9,857 bases of DNA from Hyphomicrobiales bacterium (lineage in GTDB: Bacteria; Pseudomonadota; Alphaproteobacteria; Rhizobiales; Xanthobacteraceae). A program made the position numbers and the translations under genes. The stretch's first letter is position 1. Every line of letters begins with the position of its first letter. Below are positions 1 through 7,731 of the stretch, one piece after another. The DNA lies in NCBI GenBank assembly GCA_017304505.1, contig JAFKKQ010000093.1, forward strand, positions 1 through 9,857, given 5' to 3'. The notes under the pieces were generated by a model. The model had not been told where the DNA came from. It did not search any database and worked only from the letters and a program-made list of their open reading frames with translations.

Positions 1-1251
1 GTCGATGTGCCGGGCGAGATCAAAGACGTGCTGGTGGCCGATCCCAAGATCGCCAACGCCGTCGTGCGCACATCGCGGCGCGCCTACATCATCGGTGTCG
101 CCGTCGGTCAGACCAACGTCTACTTCTTCGACGCCAACGGCCGGCAGCTCATGGGCTTCGATATCGCGGTCAAGCGCGACCTCAACGGGCTTCGCGCGGC
201 GCTCCGGCACACTCTGCCGGACAGCCGAATCGACGTCGATTCGCTCGGTGCCGACGGCATCGTGCTCACGGGCTCGGTCGCGAGCCAGGCCGAGGCGCAG
301 CAGGCGTACGATATCGCAACCAAGCTGGTCGGCGATATTGCCGGCAACAAGGTGGTCAACAGCATCACGGTCCGCGGCCGCGACCAGGTGATGCTCAAGG
401 TCACCGTGGCCGAAGTCAAACGCGACGTCATCAAGCAGCTCGGCGTCGATCTCAACGGCACCGTCTCCGCCGGTCAGGCTGTCGTCGATTTCGCCAACAA
501 CAATCCGTTTCCAATCAATCAGCCACTCAACGGCAACGGCATCCGGCTCAGCTACCGCGGCGTCGATGCGACATTGCGGGCGATGGAGCGTGCCGGCGTG
601 GTCCGAACCCTGGCCGAGCCGACATTGACGGCGATCTCCGGCGAATCGGCCTCCTTCCTGGCCGGCGGCGAGTTTCCTGTCGTCACCTCGGTGAGCTGCA
701 GCCCGCCCGGCTCGCAACAATGCACGCCGACGGTCTCGTTCAAGCCGTTCGGCGTCGGCCTGAACTTCACGCCGGTGGTGCTGTCCGAAGGGCGGATCAG
801 CCTGAAGGTTCGGACCGAAGTGTCCGAGCTGTCGAACGATGGCGCAATCACCACGGGCGGAATCAGCGTCCCGTCTCTCAGCGTGCGGCGGGCCGAGACC
901 TCGGTGGAAATCCCTTCGGGCGGCTCGCTTGCGCTGGCCGGCATGATCCAGGAGCAGACCAAGCAACAACTCAACGGCCTGCCCGGCGTGATGAATCTTC
1001 CGGTGCTCGGCGCGCTGTTCAAAAGCCGCGACTTCGTCAACCATCAGACCGAGTTGATGGTGCTGGTCACGCCCTACATCGTGCAGTCGGTCGCGCGGAA
1101 GGACCTGTCAAGGCCGGATGACGGCTACGCCGATGCGTCCGATCCCGCCACCAGCCTGCTCGGCCGGTTCAACCGCCTCTACGGCACGCCCGGCCGCGAC
1201 ATTTCGCAGCGCAAGGCGTACCGCGGCAATGTCGGCTTCATTCTGGATTGA
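1..1251 (+). CDS. cpaC: Tad/Flp pilus outer-membrane secretin CpaC (RcpA), 5' end missing
   Basis: This gene encodes the secretin that forms the outer-membrane channel for the Flp pilus. The frame is open from base 1, so the true start and the signal peptide lie upstream. 416 residues are visible, and I estimate about 70-80 are missing by comparison with remembered family lengths. In window numbering, residues 1-65 resemble the secretin N-terminal pilus domain. Residues 70-125 resemble a BON domain, with the stretch IVLTGSV followed by a helix. Residues about 200-361 form the secretin core, opening with VRTLAEPTLTAISGESASF and closing with LMVLVTPYIV. A C-terminal tail of about 55 residues ends in GFILD; tails like this are typical pilotin-binding regions in secretins. 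It is the first visible gene of the operon and its stop lies 23 bases before the cpaD start. A type II or III secretin is the alternative, but the neighbours settle it as Tad. Confidence 0.93.
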   Translation, partial: VDVPGEIKDVLVADPKIANAVVRTSRRAYIIGVAVGQTNVYFFDANGRQLMGFDIAVKRDLNGLRAALRHTLPDSRIDVDSLGADGIVLTGSVASQAEAQQAYDIATKLVGDIAGNKVVNSITVRGRDQVMLKVTVAEVKRDVIKQLGVDLNGTVSAGQAVVDFANNNPFPINQPLNGNGIRLSYRGVDATLRAMERAGVVRTLAEPTLTAISGESASFLAGGEFPVVTSVSCSPPGSQQCTPTVSFKPFGVGLNFTPVVLSEGRISLKVRTEVSELSNDGAITTGGISVPSLSVRRAETSVEIPSGGSLALAGMIQEQTKQQLNGLPGVMNLPVLGALFKSRDFVNHQTELMVLVTPYIVQSVARKDLSRPDDGYADASDPATSLLGRFNRLYGTPGRDISQRKAYRGNVGFILD

Positions 1252-1261
1252 AATTCGCGAC

Positions 1262-1267
1262 GAGGAG
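1262..1267 (+). promoter_or_regulatory. Ribosome binding site of cpaD
   Basis: GAGGAG lies 7 bases before the ATG at 1275. It decides the cpaD start in favour of that ATG over the in-frame TTG at 1248, which would overlap the cpaC stop and has no such site. Confidence 0.7.
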
Positions 1268-1274
1268 ACGATCG

Positions 1275-2063
1275 ATGCCCTGCCACGATCTTGGTCATGA
1301 TCTTGCGGTCGCCCGCCGCCAGGTCGCGCGCCGAAAGGTCCTTCGCCGCCAAGCCCCCCGGCGTTGGGCCGGCGGCCTGTTGATCGCGAGCCTCGCCGCC
1401 GCGCTCGCGGGATGCAACACCACCACCGCCCGCGACACCACCGGCAGCATCCCGACGGCCTACAATGTGCGCCATCCGATCGTGCTCAAGGAGGGCAAGA
1501 AATCGCTTGTGCTGCTGGTCGGCACGGGACGCGGCGGCCTCTCGGCGGTGCAACGCGCCGAGGTCCTGGCCTTCGCCCGGAACTGGCGCCGCGATGCCAC
1601 CGGCGGCGTCACCGTCGACCGCCCGGTCGGCGCCACCAACACACGCGCCACCAACGATACGTTGAAGGAAACGCTGTCGATCCTGGTGCAGGCCGGCGTG
1701 CCCAACAACGGCATCGGCATCCGGCCCTATCATCCGCCTTTCGGCCAACTCGGAACGCTCCGTCTCAGTTATCCGAAGATGGTGGCCGACGCCGGCCCGT
1801 GCGGTCTGTGGCCCGACGATCTGGGGCCGTCCTACGACCCCAAGCATTTCGAAAACAAGCAGTACTACAACTTCGGCTGCGCGACGCAGCGCAATCTCGC
1901 CGCGATGGTGGCCGAGCCGGCCGACCTGATCCAGCCGCGCAGCGAAACGCCGATCTACACCGCCAAGCGCACCTTCGGCATGGATAAGTGGCGCAAGGGC
2001 CAGAGCCCTTCCACGACCTATGCCGACGAGAACAAGGGTGCGATCAGCGAGGTCGGAAAATGA
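1275..2063 (+). CDS. cpaD: Tad pilus assembly lipoprotein CpaD
   Basis: The product is a 262-residue CpaD-family protein, thought to sit at the outer membrane with the secretin. The ATG at 1275 is chosen because of GAGGAG 7 bases upstream. A hydrophobic segment (about residues 32-45) ends in a lipobox, LAGC, with Cys47 as the predicted lipidated residue. The mature part carries the family-like YNVRHPIVL stretch (about 60-68) and a C-terminal half rich in aromatic and polar residues with CGLWPDD and FGCATQRNLAAMV. The cleavable region is odd: about 30 mostly polar residues with repeated RR pairs precede the hydrophobic core. I see no better start inside it. The stop overlaps the cpaE start as ATGA, so the two are probably translationally coupled. 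Family assignment rests on the motifs and on position between secretin and CpaE. Confidence 0.88.
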   Translation: MPCHDLGHDLAVARRQVARRKVLRRQAPRRWAGGLLIASLAAALAGCNTTTARDTTGSIPTAYNVRHPIVLKEGKKSLVLLVGTGRGGLSAVQRAEVLAFARNWRRDATGGVTVDRPVGATNTRATNDTLKETLSILVQAGVPNNGIGIRPYHPPFGQLGTLRLSYPKMVADAGPCGLWPDDLGPSYDPKHFENKQYYNFGCATQRNLAAMVAEPADLIQPRSETPIYTAKRTFGMDKWRKGQSPSTTYADENKGAISEVGK

Positions 2064-3334
2064 TCAAGTCCTCGCTGCAGGCCATCCTGCCCGAGTCCAC
2101 GCCGACCGAACCGGCTGCGCGTGACGAGCACATCGCGCCGGCGCCGCGCGTATCCATCCAGGCATTCTGCGAAACGGTGGAGACCGCAGCCGCGGTGCAA
2201 TCCGCCAGCGAAGACCGCCGGCTGGGCAAGGTCCACGTCAAGATCCAGATGGGCGGCATCGTCGCGGCGATCGAAGCCTATCGCAGCGCGCCGACGCCGA
2301 ACGTCATCGTTCTGGAATCGGAGGCGCAGGGCGACAGCATCCTGACCGGGCTCGATACGCTTGCCGAATTCTGCGACGCCGGCACCCGCGTCATCGTCAT
2401 CGGCCGGGCCAATGACGTCACCCTCTACCGCGAGCTGGTCCGGCGTGGCGTCAGCGATTACGTGATCTCGCCGGTCGGACCGCTCGACGTGGTGCGATCG
2501 GTTTGCGGGCTGTTTTCCGCGCCCGATGCCAAGCCCGTCGGCCGCATCGTGGCCGTGGTCGGCGCCAAAGGCGGCGTCGGCGCCTCCACCATCGCACACA
2601 ACATCGCCTGGTCGATGGCGCGCGACCTGACGCTCGATTCCGTCGTCACCGATCTGGACCTGGCGTTCGGCACCGCCGGCCTCAACTACAACCAGGATCC
2701 GCCGCAAGGCATCGCCGACGCCGTGTTCTCGCCCGAACGCATCGACACCGCCTTTATCGACCGCCTGTTGTCGAAATGCGCCGACCACCTGAGTCTGCTG
2801 GCGGCGCCGGCAACACTGGAACGCGCCTACGACCTGGGCATCGACGCCTTCGACGGCACCCTCGATGCCTTGCGGACAACCATGCCCTGCATCGTGCTCG
2901 ACGTGCCGCACCAGTGGAACGGCTGGACGCAGCACACGCTGATCCACGCCGACGATATCCTGATCGTGGCCACGCCCGATCTTGCCAACCTGCGCAACGC
3001 CAAGAATCTGTTCGACCATTTGCGCGCTGTGCGCGTCAACGATCGCCGCCCATTCTATTGCCTCAACCAGGTCGGCATACCGAAACGGCCGGAGATCAAG
3101 CCCGCCGATTTCGCCAAGGCGCTGGAAGACCAGCCGGTGGCGGCGATCCCATTCGAGCCGCAACTGTTCGGCACCGCCGCCAACAACGGCCAGATGATTG
3201 CCGAACTGTCGTCGGGTCACCGCACCGCCGAGACATTTCGGCAGCTTGCGCAGCTTTTGACCGGCCGTGCCGAGACCAAGAAGGCCAGGGGCAGCCTGCT
3301 CACACCGCTGCTCAGCAAGTTGAAGAAGAAATAG
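2060..3334 (+). CDS. cpaE: Tad pilus localisation ATPase CpaE (TadZ)
   Basis: The product is a 424-residue cytoplasmic protein of the CpaE/TadZ group, which positions the Tad machine and recruits other components. Start: the ATG at 2060 overlaps the cpaD stop and has GAGG at 2049-2052, 7 bases before it; an in-frame ATG at 1988 lies inside cpaD and is rejected. Residues about 32-130 form a receiver-like fold. The usual phospho-acceptor position at the end of strand 3 (VIVLES) is Glu86 rather than Asp. Residues about 164-400 form a MinD/ParA-type ATPase: a deviant P-loop KGGVGAST at 170-177, DLDLAFG from Asp198, and a Walker B-like strand ending in Asp281. The signature lysine (Lys170) is kept, but the second P-loop lysine is Ala175, a change typical of this group that may weaken hydrolysis. 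The protein ends in a lysine-rich tail. Confidence 0.93.
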   Translation: MIKSSLQAILPESTPTEPAARDEHIAPAPRVSIQAFCETVETAAAVQSASEDRRLGKVHVKIQMGGIVAAIEAYRSAPTPNVIVLESEAQGDSILTGLDTLAEFCDAGTRVIVIGRANDVTLYRELVRRGVSDYVISPVGPLDVVRSVCGLFSAPDAKPVGRIVAVVGAKGGVGASTIAHNIAWSMARDLTLDSVVTDLDLAFGTAGLNYNQDPPQGIADAVFSPERIDTAFIDRLLSKCADHLSLLAAPATLERAYDLGIDAFDGTLDALRTTMPCIVLDVPHQWNGWTQHTLIHADDILIVATPDLANLRNAKNLFDHLRAVRVNDRRPFYCLNQVGIPKRPEIKPADFAKALEDQPVAAIPFEPQLFGTAANNGQMIAELSSGHRTAETFRQLAQLLTGRAETKKARGSLLTPLLSKLKKK

Positions 3335-3361
3335 GACAAGCGACACATCGCAGACAACATC

Positions 3362-3367
3362 GAGGAA
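3362..3367 (+). promoter_or_regulatory. Ribosome binding site of cpaF
   Basis: GAGGAA lies 7 bases before the GTG at 3375 and supports that non-ATG start. The 40-base gap after cpaE shows no hairpin or promoter that I can support. Confidence 0.65.
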
Positions 3368-3374
3368 CGAGTTC

Positions 3375-4868
3375 GTGTTTGGTAAGCGCAGCACCATCGA
3401 TGTTCATCCGGCGCCGCCGGAGGCGCCGCGGCCGGCTGCGCCATTGCCGCAGCCACCGGCGAGCCGGCTTTCCCCCATCCCGGCCGCCGGTCTCGGCGCG
3501 CCGGTCAGCGCGACACCCGTCGCACCGGCCCGCCTGGCCGCACAGCCGCCGGCACTCGCGACCGACAACCGCCGTTCGGAAAGCTACTACGAAACGAAAG
3601 GCGCGGTGTTTGGCGCACTGATCGAGGCGATCGACCTCGCCCAACTCGCCCGGCTCGACGCCGAGGCCGCGCGCGAAGAAATCCGCGACATCGTCAACGA
3701 GATCATCGCGATCAAGAATATCGTGATGTCGATCTCCGAGCAGGAGGAATTGCTCGACGATATCTGCAACGACGTCCTCGGCTATGGCCCGCTCGAGCCG
3801 CTTTTGGCGCGCGACGACATCGCCGACATCATGGTGAACAGCGCGGGCACGGTTTACATCGAGGTCCAGGGCAAGATCCAGAAGACCGGCATCCGGTTCC
3901 GCGACAACCAGCAGCTTCTCAATATCTGCCAGCGCATCGTCAGCCAGATCGGCCGGCGCGTCGACGAATCCTCGCCGATCTGCGACGCGCGCTTGCCCGA
4001 CGGCTCGCGCGTCAACGTGATCGCACCGCCGCTCGCGCTCGACGGACCCGCGCTCACCATCCGCAAATTCAAGAAAGACAAGCTGCGCCTCGACAACCTT
4101 GTCAAATTCGACACGATCACGCCGGAAGGCGCGGAGATCCTGAAGGTTCTCGGCCGCTGCCGGATCAACACCATCGTTTCCGGCGGCACCGGCTCGGGCA
4201 AGACCACGCTGCTCAACTGCCTGACGCAATTCATCGACGCCGATGAGCGCATCATCACCTGCGAGGATGCCGCCGAATTGCAGCTCCAGCAGCCCCATGT
4301 GGTTCGCCTGGAAACCCGCCCACCCAACCTCGAGGGCGAAGGTCAGGTCACGATGCGCGACCTGGTCAAGAACTGCCTGCGCATGCGGCCCGAGCGCATC
4401 ATCGTCGGCGAGGTGCGCGGCCCCGAAGCGTTCGACCTGCTGCAAGCCATGAACACCGGCCACGACGGCTCGATGGGGACGCTGCACGCCAACAGCCCGC
4501 GCGAGGCGCTGTCCCGCATCGAGTCCATGATCACGATGGGCGGCTACGCACTGCCCTCGCGCACCATTCGCGAAATGATCGTGGCCTCCGTCGATGTCGT
4601 GCTGCAAGCCGCGCGCCTGCGCGACGGCTCACGCAAGATCACCCACATCACCGAGGTGATCGGCATGGAAGGCGACGTCATCATCACGCAGGATCTGTTC
4701 GTCTACGAAATCACCGGCGAAGACGCCAACGGCAATGTCATCGGCCGGCATCGCTCCACCGGCATCGGCCGGCCGAAGTTCTGGGACCGGGCGCGCTACT
4801 ACGGTGAGGAAAACCGGCTGGCTGCGGCGCTCGACGCCTCCGAAATCGCCGCGCTGGACGGCCGATGA
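3375..4868 (+). CDS. cpaF: Tad pilus motor ATPase CpaF (TadA)
   Basis: The product is a 497-residue secretion ATPase of the GspE/VirB11 superfamily that powers Flp pilus assembly. In Caulobacter the same enzyme also drives retraction. Translation starts at a GTG with a good GAGGAA site. Residues about 8-58 are a Pro/Ala-rich, probably disordered linker. The N-terminal domain follows (about 70-235), with the family stretch GYGPLEPLL. The motor domain shows a Walker A, GGTGSGKT, at 270-277 (Lys276), an acidic box [10 protein letters not shown] just after position 295, a Walker B strand ending in GEVRG with Glu346, and a histidine box from His363 to TLHAN with His371. All catalytic elements are present and the length is normal, so it should be functional. 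The stop codon is 13 bases from the tadB ATG. Confidence 0.96.
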   Translation: MFGKRSTIDVHPAPPEAPRPAAPLPQPPASRLSPIPAAGLGAPVSATPVAPARLAAQPPALATDNRRSESYYETKGAVFGALIEAIDLAQLARLDAEAAREEIRDIVNEIIAIKNIVMSISEQEELLDDICNDVLGYGPLEPLLARDDIADIMVNSAGTVYIEVQGKIQKTGIRFRDNQQLLNICQRIVSQIGRRVDESSPICDARLPDGSRVNVIAPPLALDGPALTIRKFKKDKLRLDNLVKFDTITPEGAEILKVLGRCRINTIVSGGTGSGKTTLLNCLTQFIDADERIITCEDAAELQLQQPHVVRLETRPPNLEGEGQVTMRDLVKNCLRMRPERIIVGEVRGPEAFDLLQAMNTGHDGSMGTLHANSPREALSRIESMITMGGYALPSRTIREMIVASVDVVLQAARLRDGSRKITHITEVIGMEGDVIITQDLFVYEITGEDANGNVIGRHRSTGIGRPKFWDRARYYGEENRLAAALDASEIAALDGR

Positions 4869-4881
4869 GGTCTTGTCCGCG

Positions 4882-5859
4882 ATGACAATACAGACACTCG
4901 CGATCTTTTTCATGGTGACGGTCGCCATCGGCGGCATCGCCTGGGTGTTTGTCTATCCGTTGCTCTCCGGCGAGCGGCATGCGGAGCAGCGGCGCGCCAG
5001 CGTGGCGCGCACCGAGCCGGCCGTGCGCACAACCGGCCGGCACCAACAGAAATCGCGCCGGGAGCAAGTCGAGGAGACGTTGAAAGAGATCGACGTCAGG
5101 GCGCGGAAGCCGAAAAACCTGCCGTTGGAGATGAAGATCGACCAGGCCGGCCTGTCCTGGTCGAAGCGGCAATTCATCCTGATCGCCTGCGGGCTCGGCC
5201 TGCTGGTCTTCGCGCTGATGTTCCTTTCCGGTTTGGGCCTGCTGCCGGCGCTCGCCGCCAGCTTCGCTGCCGCCGTCGGACTGCCGCTGTGGTCGCTGTC
5301 CTATCTGAAGAAGCGCCGCGAGAAAAAATTCCTCGAGTCGTTCCCCGATGCGGTTGACGTCATCGTGCGCGGCATCAAGTCCGGCTTACCCCTCGTCGAC
5401 AGCCTGAGGATCAACGCGGCCGAAGCGCCGGAGCCGGTCAAGAGCGAGTTCAGGACCATCGTCGAGACGCAGACCATCGGCATTCCGCTGGGCGATGCCT
5501 GCGCCAAGCTTTACGAGCGCATGCCGCTGCCCGAGGCCAATTTCTTCGGCATCGTCATCTCGATCCAGCAGAAATCCGGCGGCAACCTCGCCGAGGCGCT
5601 CGGCAATCTGTCGCGAGTGCTCCGCGATCGCAAGAAAATGAAAGCCAAGATTCTGGCGATGTCGATGGAAGCCAAGGCGTCGGCAACGATCATCGGCGCA
5701 CTTCCGGTCGCTGTCGCCGTGCTCGTCTATCTCACCAGCCCGGAATACATCCAGTTGCTTTGGACCACGGACATCGGCCGCCTGATGCTGGCAGCATGCG
5801 CCGTATGGATGTCCACCGGCGTCTTCGTCATGAAGAAAATGATCAATTTCGACTTCTGA
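4882..5859 (+). CDS. tadB: Tad pilus inner-membrane platform protein TadB (CpaG)
   Basis: The product is a 325-residue polytopic membrane protein of the type II secretion F (GspF/PilC) family that partners TadC as the pilus platform. Predicted membrane segments are about 4-27, 97-118, 120-138, 268-286 and 299-316. The cytoplasmic T2SSF domain (about 150-265) opens with FPDAVDVIVRGIKSG and includes QQKSGGNLAEALGNLS. A basic, polar stretch (31-95) follows the first membrane segment. The open frame extends upstream into cpaF, but I choose the ATG at 4882 because the hydrophobic N-terminus begins there and the length fits the family. GAGG at 4867-4870 is 11 bases away, on the cpaF stop. A TTG at 4873 in the same frame is a less likely alternative that would add three residues. 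Confidence 0.92.
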   Translation: MTIQTLAIFFMVTVAIGGIAWVFVYPLLSGERHAEQRRASVARTEPAVRTTGRHQQKSRREQVEETLKEIDVRARKPKNLPLEMKIDQAGLSWSKRQFILIACGLGLLVFALMFLSGLGLLPALAASFAAAVGLPLWSLSYLKKRREKKFLESFPDAVDVIVRGIKSGLPLVDSLRINAAEAPEPVKSEFRTIVETQTIGIPLGDACAKLYERMPLPEANFFGIVISIQQKSGGNLAEALGNLSRVLRDRKKMKAKILAMSMEAKASATIIGALPVAVAVLVYLTSPEYIQLLWTTDIGRLMLAACAVWMSTGVFVMKKMINFDF

Positions 5860-5868
5860 GCCAGTCTC

Positions 5869-6900
5869 ATGCTCGACCTTCTGATCGACAAGCTGCAAGA
5901 TACCAAGTTCCTGGCAATGCTGCTCGCCAGCGTGGCAACGATCGCCACCGTGCTCACCCTCGCCATGCCGCTGTGGTCGCCCGACGTCCTCGGCAAGCGG
6001 ATGAAATCCGTCGCGCTCGAGCGCGAGAAAATCCGACAGCGCGAACGCGAGCGATTGGCGCGCGGCGAAAAACAAAAGGTCGCGCTGCGGCAATCGCCCA
6101 AACAATACATGCAAAGGGTGGTCGAGCAGTTCAACCTCACCAAATGGCTCGCCCAGGAAGAGGCCCGCGACAAGCTGGTGCAGGCCGGCTATCGCGGCCA
6201 GGCGCCCTATGTCGGGTTCCTGTTCTTCCGCATGATCACGCCGGTGGTGCTGTTCCTGTTCACGCTGTTCTACCTGTTTGTCGTTTTGAATCTGGACCAG
6301 CCGGCAACGATCAAGATCGGCATAGCCCTTGCCGCCGCTTATATCGGCATGCAGGCGCCGTATTACTTCCTCAAAAACCGCATCGCCAAGCGCCAGCTCT
6401 CGATCCGGCGGGCGTTCCCGGATGCCCTGGACCTGCTGCTGATCTGCGTCGAGTCCGGCATGTCGATCGAGGCGGCTTTCAGAAAGGTCAGCGCGGAAAT
6501 CGGTTCGCAGTCGGTCGCGCTGGCGGAAGAGCTGACGCTCACCACCGCCGAGCTGTCCTATCTCCAGGACCGCAGGCAAGCCTACGAGAACCTTGCCAAG
6601 CGCACCGATCTCGATGGCGTGAAATCGGTGTGCATGGCGCTGCAACAGGCCGAGCGCTACGGCACGCCGCTCGCTCAGACGCTGCGCGTGATGTCGCAGG
6701 AGAACCGCGACATGCGCATGTCTGAGGCCGAAAAGAAAGCGGCGGCCCTGCCGCCCAAGCTGACCGTGCCGATGATTCTGTTTTTCCTGCCGGTGCTGTT
6801 CATCGTCATCCTTGGGCCGGCGGCGATCCGCGTGATGGGAGTGCAGAAAAGCCAGCCCCACGCGCCGGTCGTGAATTCCATCCCATCGAATTCGCGATAG
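5869..6900 (+). CDS. tadC: Tad pilus inner-membrane platform protein TadC (CpaH)
   Basis: The product is a 343-residue polytopic protein and a paralogue of TadB. The two are expected to form the inner-membrane platform on which CpaF acts. Predicted membrane segments are about 13-35, 121-141, 148-167 and 297-320. Residues 41-75 are a strongly charged helix (EREKIRQRERERLARGEK), possibly coiled-coil, on the side facing the motor. The T2SSF domain (about 183-295) opens with FPDALDLLLICVESGMSIE and contains the ERYGTPLAQTLRVMS stretch. The ATG lies 9 bases after the tadB stop. No strong ribosome binding site is visible, so translation probably depends on coupling to tadB. It is the last plus-strand gene of the pilus operon here. 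The next gene is convergent. Confidence 0.93.
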   Translation: MLDLLIDKLQDTKFLAMLLASVATIATVLTLAMPLWSPDVLGKRMKSVALEREKIRQRERERLARGEKQKVALRQSPKQYMQRVVEQFNLTKWLAQEEARDKLVQAGYRGQAPYVGFLFFRMITPVVLFLFTLFYLFVVLNLDQPATIKIGIALAAAYIGMQAPYYFLKNRIAKRQLSIRRAFPDALDLLLICVESGMSIEAAFRKVSAEIGSQSVALAEELTLTTAELSYLQDRRQAYENLAKRTDLDGVKSVCMALQQAERYGTPLAQTLRVMSQENRDMRMSEAEKKAAALPPKLTVPMILFFLPVLFIVILGPAAIRVMGVQKSQPHAPVVNSIPSNSR

Positions 6901-6932
6901 AGCGTTTTCAAGCCAAGAGTGAACCATTCGCG
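6899..6932 (+). repeat. Possible degenerate half-copy of a Bradyrhizobium-type palindromic repeat
   Basis: The segment starts on the tadC stop with AGAGCGTTTTC and runs on through AAGCCAAGAG to ATTCGCG. From memory, it resembles the left arm of an intergenic palindromic repeat very common in Bradyrhizobium and Rhodopseudomonas genomes, which begins AGAGCGTTTTCGAGCGAAG and closes with GAAAACGC. The matching right arm is not present here, so this would be a decayed or truncated copy. Chance resemblance is possible. Confidence 0.35.
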
Positions 6933-7001
6933 GCGGCTGCCGCGGCGCGACGGCCCGAACGGCGACTGGCTTAGCTGGGGAAGACCTTACCGCCGGACGG
7001 G

Positions 7002-7176
7002 CTACGACCGGGCGGACGATGCCAGCGACGGGTCGTGCCGTTGCTTCTTCTTCCAGTTGCCCTGCTGCGCCAGCATCTGGCGCAAATACGCGACATTGGC
7101 GGCGGCCTCTTGAGGCGAGAGATCGCCGCGCGCGATGCTTTCGGCCTCATCGAACCGCCCCTGCAAGCCCACCACC
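7002..7176 (-). pseudogene. tadD: Detached C-terminal end of the TadD-type TPR gene, in the +1 frame
   Basis: Read in the +1 frame relative to the upstream part, this stretch encodes VVGLQGRFDEAESIA, then SPQEAAANVAYLRQMLAQQ and GNWKKK, and stops at 7002-7004. These are the residues I expect at the C-terminus of the alphaproteobacterial TadD/TPR lipoprotein family. Here they follow directly on the ASAL of the third repeat. In intact relatives, as I remember them, about 40-50 residues (one TPR and a half) separate the two. No start codon with a convincing ribosome binding site precedes it, so it is unlikely to be translated alone. The extension after GNWKKK looks longer than usual. It could instead reflect a sequencing or assembly error. 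Confidence 0.7.
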
Positions 7177-7668
7177 CAGCGCGCTGGCATAATGCTGCTG
7201 CGCGTCGGCATGGCGCCCCATCTGATCGAGCACCGCGCCCTGCACCGAAAGGATGCGCCAATCGGGCTGATCCTGGGTGTGCGCCCGGCTCAGCACGTCC
7301 AGCGCCTGCTGATAATCTCCGTTATCGGCCAGTGCACGCCCATAAGCACCCAGCACCGCGCGATTCCGCGGATTGCGAATCGCCGACTGTTCGAGCACCG
7401 CAGCCGCTTGCGCGCGCTGACCGATGGCGCGCAGCGCCTGGGCATAGTGGATCGCAGCGTCAGGATCGCCGGGCTTGGCGCGATAGCGCTCGCCCCAAAC
7501 ATTCATCTCGCGCCGCCAATCGGCATCGGTGTGCGGCGTGGACGACGACGCGATCGACCCCGTGATATCGGACGAAGCGCCTTTCGTCGCGATCGTCGAG
7601 CAACCGCCGGCGGCGAGCGTCGCCAGGAGCGCAACGGAGGCGAGCAGGCGCGCGGACAATCGTGACAT
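7147..7668 (-). CDS. tadD: TadD-type tetratricopeptide lipoprotein, apparently truncated by deletion and frameshift
   Basis: As it stands, this frame gives 173 residues. TadD proteins are TPR lipoproteins, and TadD serves as the secretin pilotin in the Pseudomonas Tad system. The start chosen is the ATG at 7668 with AGAAGG 10 bases upstream; a TTG at 7677 is only one base from that site. A signal peptide ends in AAGGC with Cys23 as the likely lipidated residue, although the lipobox lacks the usual Leu at -3. TPR-like helical pairs occupy about 72-105, 106-136 and 138-164, including YGRALADNGDYQQALDVLSRA and GAVLDQMGRHADAQQHYASAL. After residue 164 come nine unrelated residues (GGGLAGAVR) and a stop, while the family's C-terminus resumes in the +1 frame. 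Function is therefore doubtful. It is convergent with tadC and divergent from the aminopeptidase gene. Confidence 0.75.
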   Translation of the reverse strand: MSRLSARLLASVALLATLAAGGCSTIATKGASSDITGSIASSSTPHTDADWRREMNVWGERYRAKPGDPDAAIHYAQALRAIGQRAQAAAVLEQSAIRNPRNRAVLGAYGRALADNGDYQQALDVLSRAHTQDQPDWRILSVQGAVLDQMGRHADAQQHYASALGGGLAGAVR

Positions 7669-7678
7669 CAGGCGCAAG

Positions 7679-7684
7679 CCTTCT
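7679..7684 (-). promoter_or_regulatory. Ribosome binding site of the tadD-type gene
   Basis: AGAAGG on the minus strand, 10 bases before the ATG at 7668. It favours that start over the in-frame TTG at 7677, which is only one base away. Confidence 0.5.
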
Positions 7685-7731
7685 CAGATCGGGCGGCCGA
7701 CGCCGCCGGGCAGGCAACGAGCAATAAAACG

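Noticed and set aside
1248..1274. TTG at 1248 as the start of cpaD
   Set aside because: It overlaps the cpaC stop, has no suitable ribosome binding site and would make an already long leader longer. The ATG at 1275 has GAGGAG at ideal distance.
2018..3397. A 459-residue open frame on the minus strand opposite cpaE, and similar long ones at 3312-4607, 5386-6927 and 7788-9242
   Set aside because: Each lies opposite a strongly recognisable gene. Long antisense frames without stops are expected in GC-rich codon usage. The translations are low-complexity His/Asp/Arg/Gly-rich text with no motif.
2503..3621. A 372-residue plus-strand frame overlapping cpaE and the start of cpaF
   Set aside because: Its translation is dominated by Arg, Pro and His, typical of an out-of-frame reading, and it crosses two clear genes.
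6929..6944. Hairpin CGCGGC-GGCT-GCCGCG between tadC and tadD as a terminator
   Set aside because: The stem is only six base pairs and no T-run follows on either strand. In such GC-rich sequence this arises easily by chance.
7002..7211. A free-standing 69-residue minus-strand gene starting at the ATG at 7211
   Set aside because: Its first residues are an out-of-frame reading of the TPR gene. Only the part after 7176 looks like protein, and it matches the C-terminus expected for that gene.
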